A DNA stretch of 64,000 nt, taken from the NCBI GenBank assembly GCA_964522015.1, contig CAZFST010000024.1, positions 12,125 to 76,124 on the forward strand. Direction: 5' to 3'. The position numbers and the translations under genes were made by a program. Source of the stretch: QQWI01 sp964522015 (GTDB lineage Bacteria; Bacillota; Clostridia; Peptostreptococcales; Acidaminobacteraceae). Shown here one piece after another: positions 44,426-54,179 of the stretch (position 1 is the stretch's first letter; each line of letters begins with the position of its first letter). Below the pieces are notes generated by a model. That model was not told the origin of the DNA and searched no databases. It worked only from the letters and a program-made list of their open reading frames with translations.

Positions 44426-44509
44426 TTCTCTCTACCCATTAATTAAAGTTGCATAAAGCTACTTTATTAAGAGGAAGTGTACTTCTAACTTACAAGAAAG
44501 GCTCAACAA

Positions 44510-45376
44510 ATGAAAAAAGCAATTCGCATAACCAGTCTGATTGTCATCTCAGCCGTGCTACTGATAATTTATATGATTTTTATAGAACCTACTCTTTTGC
44601 GTATAAATCAGGTTAAATTAAGTTATTCAACACTAGAGCATGCAACACAAGCTAAATTCGATACCGATAACAACCTAAAAATTATTCAATTCACCGATAC
44701 ACATTTAGGACCCTTTTATAGTTTGCAAGACCTTCACCGTGTAGTCGTTCTAATTAATAAGCAACAACCAGATTTGGTCTTTTTCACCGGGGATTTGATG
44801 GATATACCTTCAGCATTCCCCAATAAAGAAGGAGTCATTAAGGAATTAGAGCAAATTAAGAGTCGATTTGGCAAATTTGCTGTTTGGGGTAATCGGGATT
44901 ACGGTGGTGGCGGGGCCAGAACATACGCTGACCTAATGGAACAATCAGGGTTTGAATTACTCATGAATAATCACGTTTACCTCAACATTAAAGGCACTAA
45001 CATTGGAATTTTCGGAGGGGATGACGCCATGATGGGTTCTCCAGATTCCCTGGTAACTGTAGAAGGTATTGATCCAACTGCACTCAACCTTTTATTGATT
45101 CACCAACCAGATCCAATTGTTGATTATAAAGATATGCCAATCGACTTTGCATTTAGCGGGCATAGTCATGGTGGGCAAATCGCGCTCCCCTTTTATGGGG
45201 CTCTAAAAAGAAATGTCCTTTCCGAAGACTATAACAAAGGTTTATACAACTTGGAAACCCTTAGAAACACGCAACTCTTTGTTAGTAGTGGACTTGGTAA
45301 TACTAGACTACCCTTCAGATTTCTCAATATACCTGAAATTTGCGTTTTTAATATTCCACTACCCTACAGCAACTAG
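44510..45376 (+). CDS. YkuE-like membrane-anchored metallophosphoesterase
   Basis: 288 residues. N-terminal membrane helix (about 7-27), then a calcineurin-like domain: QFTDTHLG (DxH), FFTGDLMD (GDxxD), VWGNRDYG in the place of GNHD, LLIHQPDP, and FSGHSHGGQI. The Arg in GNRD replaces the usual catalytic His; some YkuE-type enzymes have this too, so activity is not excluded. YkuE-type proteins face outward and dephosphorylate lipids or other envelope substrates. GAAAGG precedes the ATG. Confidence 0.9.
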   Translation: MKKAIRITSLIVISAVLLIIYMIFIEPTLLRINQVKLSYSTLEHATQAKFDTDNNLKIIQFTDTHLGPFYSLQDLHRVVVLINKQQPDLVFFTGDLMDIPSAFPNKEGVIKELEQIKSRFGKFAVWGNRDYGGGGARTYADLMEQSGFELLMNNHVYLNIKGTNIGIFGGDDAMMGSPDSLVTVEGIDPTALNLLLIHQPDPIVDYKDMPIDFAFSGHSHGGQIALPFYGALKRNVLSEDYNKGLYNLETLRNTQLFVSSGLGNTRLPFRFLNIPEICVFNIPLPYSN

Positions 45377-45499
45377 CGGATTACTCAGGACACCGGGCCT
45401 CAAACCAACAATACACATATAAAATTTTAAAAACAGATTAAAACTTTCTAAATTGGTTATAGATAGATTGAAACAACTATCTTACTGAGGAGGTGCCTT

Positions 45500-47161
45500 T
45501 TGTTATTTGATCAGTTTAAGAACACGACAATTGAAGAAGTGCTCGCATTTTCTGAGGCAATCGCCTTAAGCGCTTCTGATGCCCTCATTATTATGTCCAA
45601 CGATGGCCAAATTGTTTTTTCCAATCCAAAAGCACAAGTTTTTCTGCCTTGTTTTATGGATATTACAGCTCTATACTCTCCACTTAGTTCCATGATTAAC
45701 AGCACATACGAGACACAGTGCCTCTTGGATTCTCACAAGCAAATACCCGTAGAAGTCACAATCAAGGAATTTTACATCAATCAAATTGTTTATTTCACCT
45801 TGGTCATTCGAGACATTACAGAAAAAAAAGCTTTTGAAACCCGTATTCGCACATACGCATTCTACGATACATTGACAAATTTGCCTAATCGCATACTTCT
45901 TAAAGAGCGCATGACCACAGAACTCATTCGGCTAAAGCGGACTCACACCAGATTAGGTGTCTTCTTTATAGATCTTGATCGCTTTAAATTTATCAATGAT
46001 ACACTTGGACACGAAGCAGGGGATGCTCTTTTAATCGCTGTCGGTAGACGGCTTGTTGAAACACTCCGGGAAGATGACTTCGTAGCAAGACTTGGCGGAG
46101 ATGAGTTTTTAGTCCTTGCACCTGGACTTACAAAAGATGAATATATCGGTAAAATAGCAGATAACCTAGTACAAGCATTACAAGAACCCTTCAATTTAAG
46201 AGGTAAGACTATCCATATTTCCGGTAGTGTTGGCATTGCCCTTGCGCCTGAAGATGGTTCTACAGAAGTTGAACTTATGGCAAATGCAGAAATTGCCATG
46301 TACCGTGCAAAAGAAAAAAATAAAGGCTCTTTCGAGTCCTTTACAAGAGAATTAAGCGAGAGAGCCATCTTACGGATGGCACTGGAGCATGATTTGCGTA
46401 ATGCCATAGAAGCTAATGAATTTGTAGTGTACTACCAACCAAAGGTCAATACCGTTACAGAAACCCTTGTGGGCATGGAAGCGCTTGTCCGGTGGAATCA
46501 TCCAAAACGTGGTTTAGTCCCTCCTAACGATTTCATTCCATTAGCAGAAGAAACTGGTCTAATTGTTCCAATTGGTAAATGGGTACTTGAAGAGGCGTGT
46601 AAACAAAACAAAGCTCTCCAAGATCAAGGTTTTCACCCAATCATCGTCTCAGTAAATCTATCCATGAGACAATTTGAAAAACAAGACATCGTACAAATCG
46701 TTACAGGGGTACTTGAAGCAAGCGGTCTAGAAGCCAAGTGGCTAGAGCTTGAAATCACAGAAAGTATTGCCATGCTCAATATTAATAACACGGTTGATGT
46801 GATTAAGCACTTGCAAAATATTGGGGTTCAATTTTCCATTGATGATTTTGGAACCGGGTATTCATCCCTTAGTAAGCTAGGTTCATTATCAGTTGATAAG
46901 TTGAAAATTGATAAATCCTTTATCAGTAATATGAATGACACAGAAAATGATTCCGTGATTGCCTCTACCATTTTATCACTTGGAAAGAACCTCAATATGC
47001 AAATCATCGCAGAAGGGGTTGAAACCCTTGAACAAGTTGCTTTCTTAAAAGAGAATAACTGCGATGAAATGCAAGGTTACTATTACGGGAAACCAATGGA
47101 CTTCGAGGCATTCAAGAAACTGTTCAGTACATTCGATAACAATATCAAATCTGGGAAATAA
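45500..47161 (+). CDS. PAS-GGDEF-EAL dual-domain c-di-GMP protein
   Basis: 553 residues. PAS-like domain (about 15-115), GGDEF (about 120-280) and EAL (about 295-545). The cyclase loop is RLGGDEF, with an RxxD inhibitory site (REDD) just before it. The EAL domain has MEALVRWNHP, ITESIAML, DDFGTGYSSL and KIDKSFI, so both synthesis and hydrolysis of c-di-GMP look possible. It is soluble, with no membrane helix. The start is TTG, six bases after GGAGGTG; this is the only well-placed start. Confidence 0.94.
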   Translation: MLFDQFKNTTIEEVLAFSEAIALSASDALIIMSNDGQIVFSNPKAQVFLPCFMDITALYSPLSSMINSTYETQCLLDSHKQIPVEVTIKEFYINQIVYFTLVIRDITEKKAFETRIRTYAFYDTLTNLPNRILLKERMTTELIRLKRTHTRLGVFFIDLDRFKFINDTLGHEAGDALLIAVGRRLVETLREDDFVARLGGDEFLVLAPGLTKDEYIGKIADNLVQALQEPFNLRGKTIHISGSVGIALAPEDGSTEVELMANAEIAMYRAKEKNKGSFESFTRELSERAILRMALEHDLRNAIEANEFVVYYQPKVNTVTETLVGMEALVRWNHPKRGLVPPNDFIPLAEETGLIVPIGKWVLEEACKQNKALQDQGFHPIIVSVNLSMRQFEKQDIVQIVTGVLEASGLEAKWLELEITESIAMLNINNTVDVIKHLQNIGVQFSIDDFGTGYSSLSKLGSLSVDKLKIDKSFISNMNDTENDSVIASTILSLGKNLNMQIIAEGVETLEQVAFLKENNCDEMQGYYYGKPMDFEAFKKLFSTFDNNIKSGK

Positions 47162-47163
47162 AA

Positions 47164-47206
47164 CAAAAGGGGTTCCGGTAAAATTCGGACCCCTTTCTTT
47201 TTTAAA
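47164..47206. terminator. Bidirectional terminator between the GGDEF-EAL and ade genes
   Basis: AAAGGGGTtCCG and CGGAcCCCTTT arms with an AT loop; T6 on the plus side, TTTTGTTTT on the minus side. Confidence 0.87.
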
Positions 47207-47215
47207 AAAAACGAC

Positions 47216-47265
47216 TCAGTGCCGGCTCACGGTCACCCAATCAGTGCCGGCTCACGGTCACCCAA
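47216..47265. repeat. Perfect 25-bp tandem duplication across the ade stop codon
   Basis: Unit TCAGTGCCGGCTCACGGTCA+CCCAA occurs at 47216-47240 and again at 47241-47265 with no mismatch. The ade stop (TGA on the minus strand, 47241-47243) is at the junction. The copy nearer the terminator is untranslated. Confidence 0.95.
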
Positions 47266-48968
47266 TCAAATAGATTGACATCAAACAAACCTCGGTCGGT
47301 GATTTTGAGTGTCGGTATGACAGGTAATGCTAAAAAACTAAGTGTCATAAAAGGTTCCAATTTAGATGTCACCTCAAGTTCTTGGTAAGCATAATTGCGG
47401 AGCTTTTTCAATTGTTTTGAGACCAGTTCCATGGGTTGTTCCGACATCAATCCAGCGATTGGTAGGGCCAAATCACCTAAAATCACGCCGTTTTTAATGA
47501 CAACAATCCCTCCCTGAATGACTCTAAGATGATTAACCGCCATTGCCATATCACAATCAGAATCCCCTACCACAATAATATTATGAGAATCATGGGATAT
47601 TGTGGTCGCAATAGCACCACCCTTCAAATGGAAATTTTCAACTAGGCCAATACCAATATTGGCGGTTTTTCCGTGTCTTTCTAAAACTGCAATCTTGACC
47701 ACATCAATCAAGGAGTTGGATTTAAAATTACCATCCACATCTTGATAAACCCTTCTGATAACGCCTTCTGTGACAATTGAGCCAGGGGTAATTCGTATCA
47801 CATTCACCAAATCTGATGATAACTTTAACGTGAATTGTTCAGGCATAATTACAGGAATCTTAACGGTATTCATCACATTTTCACAATTAATCCTAATAGG
47901 TTCAAATAAAGCGGTATGATTCTTTGCCACTAAAACTCCCTTTTTATAAACCGATGAAATTTCGAAGGTTTCTAGGCTATCAAATACAATCAAGTCTGCA
48001 TCATACCCTGGAGCAATTGCCCCAATATCTCGTAATTGATAACATCTTGCTGGATTTATGGTTGCCATTTGAATTGCTGTAATTGGGTTGACGCCTTTTT
48101 GAATGGCAAGCCTTACATTATAATCAATATGACCATCTTCTAAGATATCTTCCGGGTGCTTATCATCAGAACAAAAAAGACACTGGGTCTTAGTCACTTC
48201 ATTGACACCATGAATTAGAACATCTAAATTCTTAGCAGCTGAACCTTCCCGTATGGCAATATACATGCCAAGTCCAATCCGTTCAGCCATTTCTTCTAGG
48301 GTTGTGCACTCGTGTTCTGTTCGTATACCATTAATCACATATGCATTAAGGGCTTTCCCTGTAAGGTTGGGTCCATGACCATCAACCATCATGCGATCAG
48401 CCATATCAAGCTTTTCTATCATATCCAAATCACCATTAATGACTCCTGGAAAATTCATCATTTCTCCAAGACCTAATACTTTTGGATGGTCTAATAAAGG
48501 TAACAAGGCCTTCCTATCCAATATCGCTCCAGCGTTTTCAAAGGGTGTGGCAGGCACGCAAGAAGGCAACATAAAAAAGCCATTCAGGGGGGTTTGTTCG
48601 GTTGCAGAAATCATAAATCTTATACCCTCCAGCCCACAAACATTGGCAATTTCATGGGGGTCAGCAATCACAGTTGTGGTTCCTCTTGCCAATAAAATTC
48701 TGGCCATTTGATCTGGAGCAACCAGAGTGGATTCCATATGCATATGGGCATCAATTAGGCCTGGTGCAACAAAAGCACCCTTTAAATCAATTACTTCTTT
48801 GCCTTGATAATCGCCTACACCGATGATTTTGCCCCCATCGATGCCAATGTTTTCAGTGGTAATTTGACCATTGAAAACGTTGATCACTCGACCATTAACC
48901 AAAACAATTTCGCACGGCTGATCGCCTCTAGCAAGTGCTACTCTTTTCATCATTTTTTCGATTTGCAT
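47241..48968 (-). CDS. ade: Adenine deaminase
   Basis: About 575 residues. Amidohydrolase converting adenine to hypoxanthine and ammonia. Motifs: metal site IDAHMHMESTL, ADPHEIANVCG, HGPNLTG, FCSDDKHPED and the C-terminal IATTISHDSHNI/VVGDSD region. This is the bacterial Ade/YerA-type layout. Start at ATG 48968 with GGGAGG; nine extra residues upstream are unlikely. The C terminus sits in a 25-bp duplication. Divergent from the sigma-54 regulator; a purine-salvage link to the glycyl radical genes is not evident. Confidence 0.94.
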   Translation of the reverse strand: MQIEKMMKRVALARGDQPCEIVLVNGRVINVFNGQITTENIGIDGGKIIGVGDYQGKEVIDLKGAFVAPGLIDAHMHMESTLVAPDQMARILLARGTTTVIADPHEIANVCGLEGIRFMISATEQTPLNGFFMLPSCVPATPFENAGAILDRKALLPLLDHPKVLGLGEMMNFPGVINGDLDMIEKLDMADRMMVDGHGPNLTGKALNAYVINGIRTEHECTTLEEMAERIGLGMYIAIREGSAAKNLDVLIHGVNEVTKTQCLFCSDDKHPEDILEDGHIDYNVRLAIQKGVNPITAIQMATINPARCYQLRDIGAIAPGYDADLIVFDSLETFEISSVYKKGVLVAKNHTALFEPIRINCENVMNTVKIPVIMPEQFTLKLSSDLVNVIRITPGSIVTEGVIRRVYQDVDGNFKSNSLIDVVKIAVLERHGKTANIGIGLVENFHLKGGAIATTISHDSHNIIVVGDSDCDMAMAVNHLRVIQGGIVVIKNGVILGDLALPIAGLMSEQPMELVSKQLKKLRNYAYQELEVTSKLEPFMTLSFLALPVIPTLKITDRGLFDVNLFDWVTVSRH

Positions 48969-49154
48969 TTTGCCTCCCTTGAATCTATCTATCATCCTTT
49001 TAAAGATACCCTAAGCCCTTCTTTGTAACCATTCTTTCTTGAGATATAAAAATGTAGCCGTTATGGTTTAGCTATGGTTTAGCTATTATTAATCATTACC
49101 AGTAGCGTGACCTATCAATAAATGTTAAGATAATTTCAAATAGGAGGTTCGCAA

Positions 49155-50609
49155 GTGGACTCAGCACAATTACTAGAATTGATTCTTAAAAATCTCAACG
49201 AAGGTGTATTGGTTGTTAACGCCCAGGCCAATATCACTTTTTTAAATGAGCCCAGTGCACAAATTACGGGCTTAGAGCGAGATGGTTTAATTGGCAAGAA
49301 CATCTTAACTGTATTCCCAAGCCTTACAGAGAAAAGTAGTTCTTTTTACAATGTGCTTAAAACAGGTAACCCCATGATAGAACAGGTTCAGACCTATACC
49401 AATAGCAAGAATCAAGCTGTGACAATCGTAAGCTCCACTCTCCCTATATTTGAGTCTGGACAATTAGTTGGTGCTGTTGAGATTTTTCGTGCAATGGAAA
49501 ATGTACAGCGATTGATGACAAAAATCAATACACTTCAAAGTGAATTAAACGCCCTTTACAAAAAGCAAAAGGATTTTCGCGATAATGGGACATTATTCAC
49601 CATCGACAACTTAATCGGGAATAGCCCCTCTATACAAAAAATTAAAAGAAACCTGTTCAAAATATCACAAAATCATGCACCGGTTCTTGTGGTCGGCGAG
49701 ACTGGCACAGGTAAGGAATTAGTGGTTCAGAGTATTCATAACGGCAGTAATACCCGACGTAAGAATCCTTTTATTGCTCAAAATTGCGCCGCCATACCTG
49801 GTGCATTGCTTGAAAGTCTTGTTTTCGGAACCTCATCCGGCAGTTTTACCGGTGCAAAAGACATGCCAGGTCTCTTTGAGCTTGCTCATGGGGGCACTTT
49901 GTTCTTAGATGAGATTACGGCCATGGATTTTGACTTACAAGCTAAGTTACTCCGTGTTATTCAAGATGGTATCATCAGAAGAATTGGTAGTAGTAAAACC
50001 ATTCAAGTTGATGTACGAATCATAGCAGCATGTAATATTGAACCACATCATGCAGTGAGTCAGAAATTACTTAGGCCAGACTTATACTACAGGCTCAGTG
50101 GTATCGAACTCAACCTTCCCCCCCTTCGAGAACGAACAGAAGATATACCGATTCTGATTCGTAGCTTCTTAGACCAATCAAGTACAGAACAGTATGACAG
50201 GCCTATTCTCATTGAAGATGATGTGATGTTGGCATTAATGAAATACACTTGGCCTGGAAACATAAGGCAATTGAAATCCGTTGTGGATCACATAAGGCTT
50301 TTTGCCCATTCGGAAACCATAACACTACTGGACTTGCCAGAACGGCTCAAGGAGCTGGTTCCAAGTCATATGATTCAGGATGCCTTTGATCCAGTTAATG
50401 TATCAATCATCACAAAAGTTGAATCACCTGAGCATTCACAGCACCCCCCTGATGATTCCAATACCATGAGCTTAAAAGAACGAGTTCGGGCATACGAGTA
50501 CACCTTAATAAATCAAGCACTAACAGCCGCTAATGGCAACATCACTAAGGCTGCTAAATCACTTGCCGTTCCCGTACAGACACTTCATAGCAAATTGCAA
50601 CGGAAATAA
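49155..50609 (+). CDS. Sigma-54-dependent activator (PAS-AAA+-Fis)
   Basis: 484 residues. PAS domain (about 8-115), AAA+ domain (about 150-385) and a Fis-type HTH (about 440-484: NITKAAKSLAVPVQTLHSKL). Walker A GETGTGKE, Walker B GGTLFLDEI, and the sigma-54 loop reads GSFTGA instead of GAFTGA. There is no receiver domain, so it is likely activated by a ligand at the PAS domain. The start is GTG behind AGGAGG. It lies immediately upstream of three activator-like sites and a -24/-12 promoter, making the radical-SAM/glycyl radical operon its obvious target. Confidence 0.93.
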   Translation: MDSAQLLELILKNLNEGVLVVNAQANITFLNEPSAQITGLERDGLIGKNILTVFPSLTEKSSSFYNVLKTGNPMIEQVQTYTNSKNQAVTIVSSTLPIFESGQLVGAVEIFRAMENVQRLMTKINTLQSELNALYKKQKDFRDNGTLFTIDNLIGNSPSIQKIKRNLFKISQNHAPVLVVGETGTGKELVVQSIHNGSNTRRKNPFIAQNCAAIPGALLESLVFGTSSGSFTGAKDMPGLFELAHGGTLFLDEITAMDFDLQAKLLRVIQDGIIRRIGSSKTIQVDVRIIAACNIEPHHAVSQKLLRPDLYYRLSGIELNLPPLRERTEDIPILIRSFLDQSSTEQYDRPILIEDDVMLALMKYTWPGNIRQLKSVVDHIRLFAHSETITLLDLPERLKELVPSHMIQDAFDPVNVSIITKVESPEHSQHPPDDSNTMSLKERVRAYEYTLINQALTAANGNITKAAKSLAVPVQTLHSKLQRK

Positions 50610-50610
50610 C

Positions 50611-50636
50611 CACAATCAGGCGATAAGCCGATTGTG
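50611..50636 (+). terminator. Hairpin after the sigma-54 activator gene
   Basis: CACAATC-a-GGC and GCC-GATTGTG pair around GATAA, one base past the stop codon. No good T-run follows, so termination may be partial. Confidence 0.5.
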
Positions 50637-50673
50637 ATTATCATCTTATTATAATAAAAGTACCAATCAAAAT

Positions 50674-50733
50674 TAATCCGAAATATCATAATAATCCGAA
50701 AAACGAGATGATTATATCCTGTTTTTCGGATTA
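50674..50733 (+). promoter_or_regulatory. Upstream activator sites: three TAATCCGAAA copies
   Basis: TAATCCGAAA at 50674-50683 and 50692-50701, and its inverse TTTCGGATTA at 50724-50733. The last two form an inverted pair (AATCCGAAAAAC and GTTTTTCGGATT). They lie about 90-150 bp before the -24/-12 promoter, the usual distance for a sigma-54 activator. Confidence 0.78.
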
Positions 50734-50823
50734 TTTTCTTTTCACTCAATGAGTTCGCCCTGCAATAAAAACAATCCCATGACTTATAAGCTGATAGAAC
50801 AGAATTTCTACGCCTGGTTTTAA

Positions 50824-50839
50824 TGGCACGCAATTTGCA
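50824..50839 (+). promoter_or_regulatory. Sigma-54 (-24/-12) promoter
   Basis: TGGCACG-CAAT-TTGCA matches the consensus TGGCACG-N4-TTGCW exactly, 37 bp before the activase start codon and downstream of the three activator-like sites. Confidence 0.93.
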
Positions 50840-50876
50840 ATAATCAGATTTGACTATACTATACAAGGAGCTCAAT

Positions 50877-51740
50877 ATGTCCAATGCAACCGTATTTAAC
50901 ATTCAGAAATTCTCACTGCACGATGGGCCCGGTATCAGAACAACGATTTTTTTTAAGGGGTGTCCCCTATCGTGTATATGGTGTCACAATCCTGAGAGTT
51001 TGTCACCAAAACCGGAAACCCTCTTCAATGAAAACACATGCCTTCAATGTGCCCAGTGCGGTACTGATTCACCAAAAACCCATCGTCATAGCTTAACAAG
51101 GCAACAAATCGAAGACTGTCCAACTGAATCTTTAACAATAGCAGGCACTGTATGGGAACTAAAAGAGTTGCTTGTCGAGATTGAAAAAGACAGGGTTTTT
51201 TATGAGCAATCTGGTGGCGGCGTCACTTTTTCTGGTGGTGAGCCTCTGATGCAATTGGATGCCCTCAGTGAACTTTTGGAAGCCTGTAAAATCAATGGAC
51301 TCCACACTGTCTTGGATACCTGTGGCTATAGTTCATGGTCCGCTATTGAAAAGATTGCGCCTCTTGTTGATCTTTACTTATATGATCTCAAAATGATCTC
51401 TGATAAGGACCATAAGCAGTTTACAGGTGTCTCCAATGCTAGCATCCTTCAAAATCTTAAGAATCTAAGTGCAAGAGGCGCACGAATTTGGTTGCGCTTA
51501 CCAATTATCCCCACCATTAATGATAGTGAGGATGCCATACATGCCATTGGTTCTCTTTTAAAGTCTCTCTCTGTTGAAGCGGTCCACTTATTGCCGTATC
51601 ACAATTATGCCACCGGCAAGTACCAACAGCTAGGTAAAGATTACACTCTGGACCACCTGATAAAACCACCCAAAGAAACCATGCAGACCCTTAAAAACAT
51701 TTTAGAAAATTACCATCCAAACGTCATTTTGAATCAGTAA
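50877..51740 (+). CDS. Glycyl radical enzyme activating enzyme (radical SAM)
   Basis: About 287 residues. It installs the glycyl radical on the downstream enzyme using SAM and a [4Fe-4S] cluster. The N-terminal SFSLHDGPGIRTT-type opening (KFSLHDGPGIRTTIFFKG) is followed by the radical-SAM cluster CPLSCIWCHNPES. A shortened ferredoxin insert has CLQCAQC and a later CP, enough for one extra cluster rather than the usual two. GGGVTFSGGEPL and LDTCGY follow. Start at ATG 50877 with AAGGAG. First gene behind the sigma-54 promoter. Confidence 0.93.
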   Translation: MSNATVFNIQKFSLHDGPGIRTTIFFKGCPLSCIWCHNPESLSPKPETLFNENTCLQCAQCGTDSPKTHRHSLTRQQIEDCPTESLTIAGTVWELKELLVEIEKDRVFYEQSGGGVTFSGGEPLMQLDALSELLEACKINGLHTVLDTCGYSSWSAIEKIAPLVDLYLYDLKMISDKDHKQFTGVSNASILQNLKNLSARGARIWLRLPIIPTINDSEDAIHAIGSLLKSLSVEAVHLLPYHNYATGKYQQLGKDYTLDHLIKPPKETMQTLKNILENYHPNVILNQ

Positions 51741-51780
51741 AAATTGACAACACTTCTACTAATAAAAAATGGGAGGTTTT

Positions 51781-54141
51781 ATGAATTCAAGGATTGAAAA
51801 ACTTAGAAAGCAAAGCATTGAAACGGAGCCTAGCTTAAGTATAGAACGGGCTCAGATTGTGACAAAAACCTATCAAGTATTTGAAGGGACTGTATCGACC
51901 CCCATGCTCAGAGCCCTCTGTTTTCAGAATTTAATGGCTCAAAAGACTATTGTTATTTTGGATCACGAGTTAATTGTTGGTGAAAGGGGTATTGGACCTC
52001 AATCCGCACCCACCTATCCAGAGCTATGTTGTCACTCTTCTGAGGATTATGATGTCATTGACCAAAGAGAGAAGATTTTCTTTCGTGTTTCTGAAGAAAC
52101 AAAGAGAATTCAACGGGAAGAGATTATACCCTTTTGGAATGGAAAATCCACCCGTGATCACATCATTCAGCAGATGACACCCCAATGGCGCAATTGTTAT
52201 ATATCAGGTATTTTTACAGAATTTATGGAGCAACGGGCCCCTGGTCATACCGTAGCAGATGACAAAATCTATAATCGGGGTTTCTTGGATTTTAAACGGC
52301 AGATTGAAGAGGAACTCTCTAGAATCGATTATTTAAATGATATTCGCGCCTACGATAGGCAGGAACAGTTAAAGGCAATGGCAATCAGTTGTGATGCTAT
52401 AATCACTTTTGGTCAGCGACATGCTGATTTGGCAAGAAAACTGGCCCTTAAGGAAACGGATAGCAAAAGAAAAAAGGAACTTGAAAACATTGCAGTAGCC
52501 TGCACCCAGGTACCTGCTTTAGCACCGCGAACTTTTAGAGAGGCCCTTCAGATGTATTGGTTTGTACACCTTGGCGTGATTACAGAACTCAATACATGGG
52601 ATGCCTTTTGTCCTGGAAAACTGGACCAACATTTATTTCCTTTCTATCAAAGAGAATTGGCAGCTGGCACACTGACCCGTGATGATGCAAAAGAACTACT
52701 TGAATGCTTTTGGATTAAGGCAAATAACCAACCTGCCCCGCCTAAAGTAGGCATCACACTTAAGGAAAGCGGTACCTATACAGATTTCTGTAATATAAAT
52801 ATCGGGGGTATTCGCCCTGACGGTAGCGATGGGGTTAATGAGGTTTCGTATCTTTTACTTGAAGTGATTGATGATATGCGCACCCTACAACCTAGTACCA
52901 ATGTGCAAATTAGCAAAAAAAATCCAGATCGTTTTATTCTGGAAGCTGCAAGGGTCATTAGAGAAGGTATGGGATTTCCGTCGGTTTTTAATACGGATGC
53001 AGTGGTAGAAGAGTTATTAAGGCAGGGCAAATCCCTTGAAGATGCACGGACTGGTGGCACCAGTGGTTGCGTTGAGGTCGGTTGTTTTGGTAAAGAATCT
53101 TATATCTTAACAGGCTACTTAAATTTACCAAAAATTCTCGAACTGACGCTCCATAACGGTCTTGATCCGCAAACAGGTAATTTAATTGGTATTCAAACTG
53201 GTAATCCTAATGAATTTGATTCTCTTGAAGCGATTCTTTCGGCATTTTCCAAACAACTGCACCATTTTGTAGATATTAAAATCAAGGGTAATCATTTGAT
53301 AGAGCGGATTTTTGCAACCCGTATGCCAGCTACGTTTATGTCTATTGTCATTGACGATTGTATTACTAAGGGAATTGATTACAACGGTGGCGGTGCAAGA
53401 TACAATACTCGTTATATTCAGGGTGTTGGTATCGCTAGCATTACAGATTCTCTCTCAGCCATTGCCCATCACGTTTTTGACCAAAAGAAACTGATGCTTC
53501 CAGACCTAATAACCATGCTTGACCAAAATTTCGAAGGGAATCTAGTCACACAACAAATGCTATGGCACAAAACACCCCGGTATGGCAATGATGATGATCG
53601 AGCAGATACGATTATGAAGCAGGTATTTGATATTTTTCACGATGAGGTAACGGGGAGAAAAACAGTAAATGGTGGTCACTATGTGATTGAAATGCTTCCA
53701 ACAACCTGCCACGTCTATTTCGGGTCTGTCACTGGGGCACTACCGGATGGGAGACTTGCTGGCTTACCACTTTCAGAAGGTATTTCACCTGTTCAAGGCA
53801 CAGATAGACAAGGACCCACCGCCGTGATAAAGTCAGCTTCCAAAATGGACCATTTAAGAACCGGCGGCACCCTACTAAACCAAAAGTTTACCCCCTCGGT
53901 CCTTGCTGGGGAATCAGGTCTTGCTAATATGAAGGATTTGATTCGCGCTTACTTCACTTTAGATGGTCACCATATACAGTTCAATATTGTGGATCAGAAA
54001 ACACTACGTGAAGCGCAAAAAAATCCAAATGACTACAAAGGTTTGATTGTCAGAGTTGCTGGGTACAGTGATTACTTTTCTAATCTTGACGAGAAGCTTC
54101 AAAATGAGATTATCTTACGGACAGAGCACCAAAACTTCTAA
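51781..54141 (+). CDS. hypD: Glycyl radical enzyme, trans-4-hydroxy-L-proline dehydratase (HypD)-like
   Basis: About 786 residues. It resembles HypD along its whole length, as far as I recall that protein: SIERAQIVTKTYQVFEG, FTEFMEQRAPGHTV, NNQPAPPKVGITLKES and KMDHLRTGGTLLNQKF. The catalytic Cys (about 430) lies in SGCVEVGCFGKE and the radical Gly (about 761) in VRVAGYSDYF. HypD dehydrates trans-4-hydroxyproline to pyrroline-5-carboxylate, which feeds Stickland-type proline use. One residue after CVE is Val where HypD has, I believe, Thr. No proC is adjacent. Substrate is therefore probable, not proven. GGGAGG precedes ATG 51781. Confidence 0.85.
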   Translation: MNSRIEKLRKQSIETEPSLSIERAQIVTKTYQVFEGTVSTPMLRALCFQNLMAQKTIVILDHELIVGERGIGPQSAPTYPELCCHSSEDYDVIDQREKIFFRVSEETKRIQREEIIPFWNGKSTRDHIIQQMTPQWRNCYISGIFTEFMEQRAPGHTVADDKIYNRGFLDFKRQIEEELSRIDYLNDIRAYDRQEQLKAMAISCDAIITFGQRHADLARKLALKETDSKRKKELENIAVACTQVPALAPRTFREALQMYWFVHLGVITELNTWDAFCPGKLDQHLFPFYQRELAAGTLTRDDAKELLECFWIKANNQPAPPKVGITLKESGTYTDFCNINIGGIRPDGSDGVNEVSYLLLEVIDDMRTLQPSTNVQISKKNPDRFILEAARVIREGMGFPSVFNTDAVVEELLRQGKSLEDARTGGTSGCVEVGCFGKESYILTGYLNLPKILELTLHNGLDPQTGNLIGIQTGNPNEFDSLEAILSAFSKQLHHFVDIKIKGNHLIERIFATRMPATFMSIVIDDCITKGIDYNGGGARYNTRYIQGVGIASITDSLSAIAHHVFDQKKLMLPDLITMLDQNFEGNLVTQQMLWHKTPRYGNDDDRADTIMKQVFDIFHDEVTGRKTVNGGHYVIEMLPTTCHVYFGSVTGALPDGRLAGLPLSEGISPVQGTDRQGPTAVIKSASKMDHLRTGGTLLNQKFTPSVLAGESGLANMKDLIRAYFTLDGHHIQFNIVDQKTLREAQKNPNDYKGLIVRVAGYSDYFSNLDEKLQNEIILRTEHQNF

Positions 54142-54143
54142 AA

Positions 54144-54179
54144 AAAAGACTATCCAATCCTTAATTGGCTAGTCTTTTA
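54144..54179. terminator. Bidirectional terminator after the glycyl radical gene
   Basis: AAAAGACTAtCCAAT and ATTGGcTAGTCTTTT arms; overlaps the last codons of the convergent kinase gene. Confidence 0.87.

Noticed and set aside
49064..49085. Tandem 11-bp TATGGTTTAGC repeat before the sigma-54 activator gene
   Set aside because: Two copies only, no promoter or regulator logic visible; probably slippage.
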